Below are positions 55,913-64,000 of a DNA stretch of 64,000 bases, piece by piece. This stretch comes from Silene conica (taxonomy: Eukaryota; Streptophyta; Magnoliopsida; Caryophyllales; Caryophyllaceae), in contig CM055314.2 in the NCBI GenBank assembly GCA_029255685.2, positions 2,188,399 through 2,252,398 of the forward strand, written 5' to 3'. The notes below the pieces were generated by a model that was given only the letters and a program-made list of their open reading frames with translations, was not told the DNA's origin and did not search any database. Made by a program: the position numbers and the translations under genes. How positions within the stretch are numbered: position 1 is the stretch's first letter; the number at the start of each line of letters is the position of its first letter.

Positions 55913-57486
55913 TGATATCCCGGTTTTTGTCGTCAATACCGGCATCAAACACATTTGTAAAAACCCAATTAAGTAGTATAAACGGGTTGTCGAACACGAA
56001 GACGGTGGGGATAGTTGTGTAATTATGTTCTAGTTTATGCGAGAGTCGGGGGTAATAGGCTTGTGAATGACTAATGACTAAAGAGCAACTAAAACAACCA
56101 ATTAAAGCAACTAAATAAGATTGAATCGATGGATGAGAAAACTAGGGTTTCGGGGGTCACTAAGGTGGCTAGACGAAGATGCTAGAAAGAAAACTAGAAG
56201 GTCTCAAACAAATAGTCTCGGGTAGTCTCTTCTCTCGAGTCGACTAACCTAGGTCGGAATACCCTAGCTTTCGCTACAAATACCACAACCAACCATTAAA
56301 CATGCTAAGACAAACCCCCAACCGTCGCTAAAGGCAAGTCACGCTAAAATCAAAGCCCAACTTTCGTTGAGGCAAATCATCAAACACCTAGCATGCAACA
56401 AATGGAAGACTACTTTTTTAAGAACAACTTATCAACTTACTAGCATGAACTTATCATCTAAATAACACCTAAGATCACCCCTTACCCTAACAAGGAGACT
56501 ACTCACTCATGGTAAATGAAAACATGTGAATAGGGCATGAACAAAAGCTAAACATCATGAACAAACAAAGGATGAACAATTGATTCAAAGGAAACTTAAA
56601 TAAAAGTAAAAACTAAGTAAAGATTAGAAGAATTATACCAATAACAATGGAAAAGGTAGTAGCTTGGATAATAAGTTGAAAGACTCTTTCAAATCCTCCA
56701 AAATACCACCCAAAATATCCTCTTACAATTGCTTAATAACAAGACTAAGTAGAATACTAAAGAGAGATTAACAAATATTGAAAGATTAAGTAAGGATCTA
56801 AAGAAGATTAAAATATTTAAGAGTGTTTTTGAGTCTAAATATTAAGTAATCAACCAGTAAAAACCCTAAAAATAAGCTTAAGAATGCGTAATAAGTAATG
56901 TGTAAGTGCGGGTTTATATAGTGCGCGAATTTCTGAAAAGCGACTCCCAGCCGGTCGACCGGCTGCCGGTCTGTGACCGGCTGAGAGTCCAAATTTGGAC
57001 TTCTGAAAATTTCTTCTTTTTCCTCCAATGCTCAGGTACTGCCAGCCGGCTGGCCGGCTGCCGGTTGGCCACCGGCTGGGGATGCGAAATCACGGGTCTG
57101 ACTTTAAATGAACAAAGGCATGGTGAGGGGGGTCCCAGCCGGTCAGCCGGCTGCCGGTTGGCCACCGGCTGGGGACCCAAATTCCTACTTCTGCAAAATA
57201 CTTCAATATTCAAGGCTTAGGGATTCCCAGCCGGCGGACCGGCTGCCGGCCGACCGGTTGAGGACCCCATTTCGTCATTTCAGCTCTTTTCCTCCTATTT
57301 TGCCTTGATTTCATCACATTTTGCTCCCGTTTCTTCATTCCCGCGTCAAGTCCTACATCATGGCAACAAACATGTAGAAGAGAGATATCGAGTGCAAAAA
57401 GGGGCGAAATCGCGCCAAACGGGGGTGAAACGGGATCAAAACAAAAGGAAAACAAGAGAAAATAACGACCGAATTTGGGCTCATCA
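55913..57486 (-). mobile_element. 3' LTR of the Athila-like element (1574 bp)
   Basis: On the minus strand it starts TGATGAGCCCAAATTCGG, right after a G-rich tract (GTGTGGGGAATTC, 57487-57499 complement), and ends CCGGGATATCA. The terminal TGAT/ATCA are inverted. The LTR contains four copies of the GC-rich palindromic motif between 56944 and 57263. Confidence 0.78.
56944..57263. repeat. array of four GC-rich palindromic motifs in the LTR
   Basis: Copies at about 56944-56990, 57042-57081, 57133-57174 and 57225-57263, spaced 91-98 bases. Each has CCAGCCGG...CCGGCTG CCGG...CCGGCTGGG symmetry, so it can form one large or two small hairpins. The DNA between copies is not repeated. Confidence 0.88.
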
Positions 57487-57499
57487 GAATTCCCCACAC
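57487..57499 (-). promoter_or_regulatory. polypurine tract (plus-strand primer site) of the Athila-like element
   Basis: Minus-strand GTGTGGGGAATTC immediately before the LTR start TGATGAGC, the position and composition of a polypurine tract. Confidence 0.6.
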
Positions 57500-60436
57500 T
57501 TAAACCTTACTCGTCCTCGAGTAAGAGATCAAGTAACTACATAACCCTTATTAAAAACAAAGAAACAAACTAACTAAGCTAACTAGAAGCCGAATCGGGT
57601 TTAGCTACACCCGTAGCCCTTTCAACTCACAATTTGACATTCATGAGGGAGAATGCCCTATTGCAAGGCAAGTAAGGTCTTGCTACAAAACTTTTGATGC
57701 CAACAAGTAAAAACAAAACACGTATAGACAAGCAACATGCATCGGAAAAGAAAGAAAACCGCTCGCCTCATTCAAGCGGGGTTTTGAAAAACAAAACAAA
57801 GGAGGTCTAAAGCGGAGGATGCCGACTCAAAGTCTAACCAAGGTGTCAAACCCCTAAATCAAGCTCAAGCAACCAAGAATGACATCACCAAAGACCAAGA
57901 AACTAATTCAAGGTGGGCAAACGGAAGTACTAAGCTATACTTCCAAGAATGACACGACACACACATGATTCGACTCCATGCAAGACCCATAACCGATAAA
58001 AGGACCCTAAGTACCGACTCTCACGGGTGACACTCAACACATAAGGAAAGAAAGGGGGGTGATTTTTGTGACAAAAAGCAACCAAAATCACTCACCTACC
58101 TCAACTTGCGAAGCATGTCCGCAATCTAGAATGGTACTCCATCCAAAAATCAATGAAAAATGCAAATGCACATGATGAGAACAACTACAAGGATGTAATG
58201 GGGCTTGGGTTAGGTGAAAACGGTTTGGTGCAAGCACCGTTCTAGGATTTGAGGTTCAAAAACAAGAATGGTCGCCATAATCAACACAACACCTTATTAC
58301 AACAACTAAGTAACGTCTATGCCCTAACTTTGGTTTTTGCAAAACCAAGCAAAAATTGCGTAAACCCCACTTACTTTGGAAAAATCGGACCCATCACAAA
58401 CTTAGACAAAACGGTCATTATTAGAAACACCGCACAACGTCTACACCCTAACACATGACTTGAAAATCAAATCTCATGCAAAAAATGTGTAAACCCGGTA
58501 CGCGTGCAAAAACATCAAAAGACCGTGTTATTGTAGCAACGGCTTTTTCTAAGTCCCCTTGATGGAAGGGACTTGTTGCTAGCCTTTTTCTTTTTCAAAA
58601 CACGTATTTACATTTTTCTTTTTGGATTTTTCAAGACTTTTTCAACTTTTTTCTTTGATTTTCTATTTTCTTTCTTTTTTCATCTTTTCATTTCTTTTCT
58701 TTTTCAAACTCCCAAACACCAAATAAAAACAAAGTAACGACCACAACGGAAGAAGCCACCAACCGGCATCTGAATCCCCGACTCTACCACTAACAAATCA
58801 CCATAAAAGCAACCATTCTTGATCAAGGAAGGATGTTTTTGGGATGTAGTTCATTTAGTAGTTTAGGCCAAATGAAAAGGTTAAGGCTCAAAGTGGTTAA
58901 ACAAAAGGGAAATAAGATGCAAGGGTCAAAACAAGGCTAATTTGGCAAATATGGAGTTGATTTATTTGGAACAAAAGTTGTCTCACATGCACATGAACAT
59001 AAATCACGGAAATAAGGAACGAGCGTCATTCTTATGCGTAAAAAACATAACACACCACGTAAGGAGGACTACTCACAATCCTAAACTGAGTCGGTTTGAT
59101 GGACCGACTAAAAAGGAGGCTCTATCCTCACATTTGAGTAGCTAAGGTCGGTCTTAGGTCGGGTCAAGGTCTAACACGGTCTCACAAGGTGGTCGAAACT
59201 TGGTGATTAAGCCTAGACTTCCGGGTCCTTGCAAGCAAGAACCCTAACAAGGTGACATCAACGGTGCAAGCTATTAAGAGGGGAAAGACACAGGCAAGAC
59301 AAAAATCATCATTGACGGCATATACCCTCCACTATTCAACCTCCTATGCATATTTACAAACAAAAACAAAACGGAAAAACCGACTAAAACATATTCACAA
59401 AACTATGAAAATGAAAAAGCATGTGAAACAAAAGCAAACTAAAACTAAACATAACAAACAAGCAACAACTAGAATGCTAAACTAACAGCACATCAACCAC
59501 AACAACCACAAGTTCCCCGAAGGAACATCCAAAGCACAAAAATCCCGTTCTCCTTCATGATATCAACATAAAAAGAAATCGGGAGGGGGAGAAAGAAGTA
59601 GGAAAGAGTATACCAAGCATCTTCATTCTCCTAATGCCTCGGGTTGTCGTCATATCTGCAACTTGTTAGTCCACCAAGCATATATATACAAAACAAACAA
59701 AGAACAAAAACAAAAGAAAGGAAGAACATATTTTTTGAAATTTTTGAAATTTTTCGATTTTTTGGTATTTTTGAAGTTTTTTCATATTTACAAAAGCAAA
59801 CAAATATTCACAAAGTGGATATTTTCCCTCCCCACACTTAAGATTTACATTGTCCTCAATGTAACAGAGTGCAAAGGGGGAAATGAAGAGAAAGAGCGAA
59901 AACAACATGTTTTTGGCTTTTTTGAAATTTTTGATAAAATAAAACTTGTTTTTGTGTTATTTTTTTTTTTGAAATAAACGGTTCTTCCTCCCCACACTTA
60001 TTTATATGCATAATGTGAGGAGGAAAACCGGAAAATAAAGAACATATTTTTGGAAGTTTTTGGTTTTTCAATTTTTTTTTGGATTTTTGATTTTTATGAA
60101 AGCAATAAAAACAAAAAGAAACAAAAGAAGATGAAAAACTAAAAACTAAACTAAATGCAAACTAAATGCGTTAATCTACATGTATGCAAGCTATATGTGA
60201 CAATATGATACAAAATGGAAATCTAATGTATCTAAATGAATGCAACTATATGCAAGTAAACTAATGATGTGAAAACATGAATTGAAAACTAAAACTAACT
60301 AACTAAACTAAACTAACTAAGCTAAATGCATGCTAAAAAGTAAAATGCAAACTAAAGTGAAATTTGGATTAAGGGAGTTACTTGCTTTGGAATTTTCCAT
60401 GGGAGCAAAGTCATCACCAACCACCTCCAAAGGTGG
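57500..60436 (-). other. non-coding spacer of the Athila-like element
   Basis: No frame with a recognisable domain. The sequence has TCCCCACACTTAA repeated (57491, 59830, 59990), followed by CATTGTCCTCAATGTAAC-like sequence, and long T-rich/A-rich runs on the plus strand (58600-58720, 59730-60100). Such spacers between the env-like frame and the 3' LTR are usual for Athila-type elements. Confidence 0.55.
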
Positions 60437-62154
60437 TCACTCATCACCATCATCTTCATCACCATCACCGCCGGTACCGCTTACATCTCCTTCGCCATTG
60501 CCCTCATCAACCACCATGTAGTCGCCCGGGTTGGTCACAAAATCACGGAAAGGAGAGACATGCGACCCACTAGCTCCCGGGTCACCATACATGCCATGAG
60601 GAGAAGGGTGTCCTCGAGGGGGAGGGTCCGGGACTCCACGAAAATTCGGTGGAAAGATCGGGTTGGAGAAGTACCCCGGGGAAACATTAATCTCCCCGTA
60701 AAAACGCCCCTCGGGGGGCACATAACCCCTATCAGAAGGCATGTAGTATGACGGTCGACCACTATCCGGATGATGATAACCCTCGCGAACGGACCGATCA
60801 TAACTCGGAAATGTCCCATAGGCTTGATCATGGTAGAGGTAATCAAGCCTATAGGTCAAATCCCTATGGCGCTCATCGGCCACTGCTTGGCGCTGGTCCG
60901 CTAAATCCGCGGCACTCTTCATGCCCAAGTCAACTCGGGCCATGAAATCAATAAGCTCTGGGGGGCATGAAGATGAAGATGAACCGGAGGCGGATCCCTG
61001 GAAGTATGAGGGACCACTCTGGAACTGGGACATGGAAATGGAGGGCTGCTGAAAAGGCTCAAACTGGAGGTCGGAAGGAGTGGCACCGACTCTATCTCTG
61101 GCGTAGACTCTCGGGGCACGCTGGTCTGGTGGGAGGTCCTCGGGGTCCGCCTCGATATCAAGGAGGTAAGAGGTTTCCCCGGCACAACTTTCATCAACTC
61201 GGTGTTTGGCAAAGGGACTGAATTCTTGAATTTGTTGTCAACCCGAATCTGCCAATACTCTTTGCGATCACTGGGGTTATACCGTACCCACCCCAAAGCA
61301 TCCTGCAAGTATCGGCTAGATAACACATTCTCACCCTGAATGAAGTCGACCGTGAAGTGCCTCTGACAACGGTAGTTGGCAATCAAAGTGACCATCCCCC
61401 CAACACAAATGGGGGTATTGGGTTGAGGTTGGGATGCCAACCTACTCAAGTGAAGGGCCATATGGTGAGCAATGTTTAACTTCGGGCCACCAACCAAGTA
61501 ACAACCAATTATCTCAAGCTTTGTAGTAGTGAAGTTGTGCGGCTCATCCCTAGAGAAAACGGTCCACCCCATGAACCTATGCCATATCCTAATCGGTGCC
61601 AAATGCACCCTATTAGCCGGTTTCTTTCTGCTTCTATCACTTACAAGACCGGTGATGGCTGTCCAAATGAGCTCGGTATCAAAGCCCTCCGGAGGCTTAA
61701 TGGGCAATTTTCCGTCTAGCCCAAAAATTAAGGCAAATTCCTCTAAAGTGAGACGATGTTCCCTATTCATCAATCGGAACTCTAAAAATGCAACTTTCCC
61801 CAAAGTTCGGTTCTTAGTAACAACCAACGAACTCAAAAATTCCCAAGTTAACCGGGGAGATGTGTGAACCGGTTTTGTCTCATACAAGGTTTTCATACCC
61901 AAACCCTCAAAAAGAGCCGCAGTTATTTTCTCAATCCCTAATTCTCTCAATCCGGCTCTATCAATAAAGCTAGTTGGGTGAAGGGGGCGATTCTTAAAAT
62001 AGGTGAAATTACCTTTTTGTTGGATTGAAGCAAAGGAGAGACCGGGAAAGCAAGGATCCGGGCCAATGTTGCAACTCTCCATCACATTTTGAACTTCTTG
62101 CTCAACCGAAGGGTCGTGCCTTGATTTGGATCGCCTTTCTGTTCTTCCCGACAT
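60437..62154 (-). pseudogene. Athila env-like ORF (ORF1-type), frameshifted
   Basis: Starts at 62154 with MSGRTERRSKSR and runs in one frame to about 61090, including LTLEEFALIFGLDG, RIWHRFMGWTVFSR and GGMVTLIANYR. These belong to the Athila ORF1-like (env-position) protein family of plant Ty3/gypsy elements, whose role is unclear. From about 61090 the natural continuation is in another frame (FMARVDLGMKSAADLADQ, Tyr/Pro/Gly-rich, acidic tail to 60437). The first frame continues as low-complexity read-through to 60919. A single small indel near 61060-61100 explains this. Position between integrase and 3' LTR supports the assignment. No signal peptide or obvious membrane segment is seen. Confidence 0.72.
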
Positions 62155-63115
62155 GGCTAATTGAAGGAGAGGTGATGAGGGAGTGAAGGGGGTTTTGATT
62201 TGAGAGAGTTTGGTGGTGTTTGAGGGTGTTTTTGAAGGTAAGGGATGAAGAGGAGTGAAGGAAATAAGGAAGTAAGAAGAAAGTAAGAAGAAGAAATGAA
62301 GTGGAATGAGGGAAAAAGGAAGTGAAATGAGTTATATTATTCGCGACAGGCCCCTCCCAGCCGGTCTGGGACCGGCCGCCGGTCGACCGGCTGGGGTTAG
62401 GGTTTGATTTTTTTGATTTTTTCGAATTTTTTTCTAGGGGTTTGATTCTGAGCCGGCGGACCGGCTCAAAATAATGTCTTCAAATTTCCTATGCCTTCTC
62501 TTCTTCTTTTTTCACTCACAAAAACACTCCCAGCCGGCGGACCGGCTGCCGGCCGACCGGCTGGGGATTCCTTCTCCTTTGCTTTTTCTTCACTTTTGAT
62601 TCACACATCTTGATTCTCAGCCGGCGGACCGGCTGCCGGCCGACCGGCTGGGAATCATTTCCTCTTGAATTTTGATTTTTGAATAAGTCATCGTCTTCTC
62701 AGCCGGCTAACCGGCTGCCGGTTTGGTACAGGCTGGGAATGCAAAATCTGAAATCTGCCCAAATAAACTATAAAAAACAGAAATGTGTCCAGGGCCTCCC
62801 AGCCGGTATGGTACCGTCGGCCGGTGAGCCGGCTGGGAGTACCTGTACACAATTTCGAGAAATAATTTAATTTGAACATAAAAATCAACTTTGCCTACGA
62901 CGGTTTTGCCCATAATCCTCCGACTATACTCATGATTCATCCACTAACAAGCAACAAACATATCCAAATATCTCATGCAAGCTAAAAATTAAACTAAAAA
63001 CCGAACTAACCATGAAACTAACATGCAATCTAGATGAACTAAAGGAAACTAATACTTACAACCGGTGGTTGTTGAGTGACTCCACCAAACCTTTCATGAT
63101 CAAACTTCCTTGAAA
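62155..63115. other. spacer between integrase and env-like ORF
   Basis: Contains no gene. 62354-62840 holds six more copies of the GC-rich palindromic motif. 62880-63115 is A-rich. Confidence 0.6.
62354..62840. repeat. array of six GC-rich palindromic motifs in the internal region
   Basis: Copies at about 62354-62395, 62449-62467 (half copy), 62528-62566, 62616-62655, 62697-62740 and 62796-62840, spaced 80-100 bases. The motif is the same as in the LTR, for example CAGCCGGCGGACCGGCTGCC followed by GGCCGACCGGCTGGG. Confidence 0.88.
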
Positions 63116-64000
63116 TCAATCCTCCTCGGGGAGTGGGTCCCCGAGGTCAACAACTTCGACGGTGCCTTTGGAATCTCCTTGATAATAGCGCTTAATCCGA
63201 TGCCCGTTGACCTTGAAGGTGCCACCGCCTTCACTCCAAAGTTCAAAGGCCCCATGAGGTGAAATATCCATCACTTTGAAGGGCCCGGACCATCGTGATC
63301 TAAGCTTTCCCGGAAATTTTTTGACTCTTGAATTGAAGAGGAGAACAAGGTCTCCTATGCTCACATTCTTCTTCACTAACTTGGCATCATGCCACTTCTT
63401 CGTTTGCTCCTTATAGAGTTTTGAACTCTCATAAGCTTCATATCTAAGCTCCTCAAGCTCACTCATTTGCAAGAATCTCGTCTCCCCGACCATGTCTAAA
63501 TCGAAGTTCATCTCCTTCAAGGCCCACCAAGCCTTGTGTTCAAGCTCCACCGGGAGGTGGCATGCTTTCCCGTACACAAGCTTGTAGGGAGTCATTCCTA
63601 TAGGTGTTTTGTAGGCCATCCTCAAAGCCCATAGCACATCATTCAATTTTTGGGACCAATCTTTCCGGTTCTTTTGCACCACCTTATCTAGAATAGCCTT
63701 GATTTGACGATTTGAAACCTCCACTTGCCCACTAGTTTGAGGATGGTAGGCAAGTGCTACTTTGTGGGTCACTCCATAAGAGGCTAGGAGGGCTTTGAAT
63801 GTATGTTTCCGGAAGTGAGAGCCTCCGTCACTTATCACAATTCGGGGTACACCAAAACGGGGAAAAATGATGGTCTTGAAGAGCTTTACCACTACCTTGG
63901 AGTCATTGGTGGGGGAGGCAACCGCCTCAATCCACTTCGAGACATAATCCACGGCTACCAAGATGTACTCATTCCCGCATGAATTGGGGAAAGGTCCCAT
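63116..64000 (-). CDS. Athila-like integrase, C-terminal part of pol (partial at window edge)
   Basis: This is the 3' end of a Ty3/gypsy Pol polyprotein; the protein enters from beyond base 64000, so the Met at the edge is not a start. The integrase core shows the first Asp in [13 protein letters not shown], the second in VISDGGSHF and the Glu in GQVEVSNRQ, the DD(35)E triad that joins element DNA to the chromosome. [20 protein letters not shown] is the typical plant gypsy motif after the core. The C-terminus has [10 protein letters not shown] and [12 protein letters not shown] (the GPY/F module), then ends PLPEED with no chromodomain, as in Athila-type elements. The 294 codons are open and undamaged. 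Confidence 0.9.
   Translation of the reverse strand: MGPFPNSCGNEYILVAVDYVSKWIEAVASPTNDSKVVVKLFKTIIFPRFGVPRIVISDGGSHFRKHTFKALLASYGVTHKVALAYHPQTSGQVEVSNRQIKAILDKVVQKNRKDWSQKLNDVLWALRMAYKTPIGMTPYKLVYGKACHLPVELEHKAWWALKEMNFDLDMVGETRFLQMSELEELRYEAYESSKLYKEQTKKWHDAKLVKKNVSIGDLVLLFNSRVKKFPGKLRSRWSGPFKVMDISPHGAFELWSEGGGTFKVNGHRIKRYYQGDSKGTVEVVDLGDPLPEED

Larger units (their letters stand above)
55913..64000 (-). mobile_element. Athila-like Ty3/gypsy retrotransposon, 3' half, nested in the copia element
   Basis: Read on the minus strand: integrase end (64000-63116), spacer with palindromic array (63115-62155), env-like/ORF1-type frame (62154-60437), long non-coding spacer (60436-57487), polypurine tract and 3' LTR (57486-55913). 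The remaining part (gag, protease, reverse transcriptase, 5' LTR) lies beyond the right edge. The insertion point is between copia bases 55912 and a missing partner; CTTCC (55908-55912) is the expected target duplication. Confidence 0.85.

Noticed and set aside
55464..55976. 170-aa ORF overlapping the copia integrase
   Set aside because: Shadow frame of the integrase C-terminal region, with no domain of its own.
56944..62840. CRISPR-like array of palindromic repeats with spacers
   Set aside because: Eukaryotic retrotransposon context, repeats vary, spacing is irregular (80-100 bases) and there are no cas genes.

Overview
The window is nuclear DNA of a flowering plant. The evidence is three spliced, plant-type housekeeping genes with GT-AG introns, AT-rich intergenic DNA, and plant transposon families (CACTA, Helitron, MULE, hAT, PIF/Harbinger and Stowaway MITEs, L1-type LINEs, Ty1/copia, Athila-like Ty3/gypsy, and what looks like a Cassandra 5S-bearing TRIM). 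The proteins look eudicot. The species cannot be fixed from sequence alone.

Three complete genes could be assembled exon by exon with a consistent reading frame. (1) CSTF64, minus strand, 19395-27716: 10 exons, 527 aa, a 3'-end mRNA cleavage factor. (2) A tRNA pseudouridine synthase of the PUS3/DEG1 (TruA) family, plus strand, 31573-39902: 15 exons, 451 aa. (3) A four-MA3-domain translation regulatory factor (MRF/PDCD4-like), plus strand, 43658-47172: 3 exons, 691 aa. A fourth, small intronless gene at 10149-10529 encodes a 126-aa protein with a signal peptide and no recognised family. It has a good TATA box, and two decayed relatives lie nearby.

Layout. 115-4117: a complete CACTA element with fragments of three unrelated host genes (V-ATPase c'', an NDR-type AGC kinase, sucrose-phosphate synthase). 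4500-4935: a broken relative of the peptide gene. 5560-19045: gypsy LTR-like DNA followed by a tandem segmental duplication. Unit 1 is about 6448-14749 and unit 2 about 14848-19045. Unit 1 holds the peptide gene, a hAT MITE and a Helitron carrying two exons of a folate-biopterin transporter. Unit 2 holds a peptide pseudogene and several MITEs. Because each unit gives the empty site for insertions in the other, the order of events can be read. 19395-27716: CSTF64. 27717-31572: Helitrons, a long palindrome and MITEs. 31573-39902: the pseudouridine synthase, with MITEs and a LINE scrap in introns. 40643-42180: a LINE split by a MULE. 42288-42650: a 5S-bearing TRIM-like LTR. 43658-47172: the MRF gene. 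47380-49300: a SINE, a 5'-truncated LINE and a second 5S-like piece. 49590-52980: LTR fragments and a CACTA end. 53186-55912: a copia element interrupted by an Athila-like element (55913 to beyond 64000) whose 3' LTR, env-like ORF and integrase end are in the window.

The most unusual observations are the unassigned secreted-peptide family with a conserved C-terminal end, the templated filler at its pseudogene deletion, two gene-capturing DNA transposons in one window, and a GC-rich palindromic motif repeated about every 90 bp in both the LTR and the internal region of the Athila-like element.
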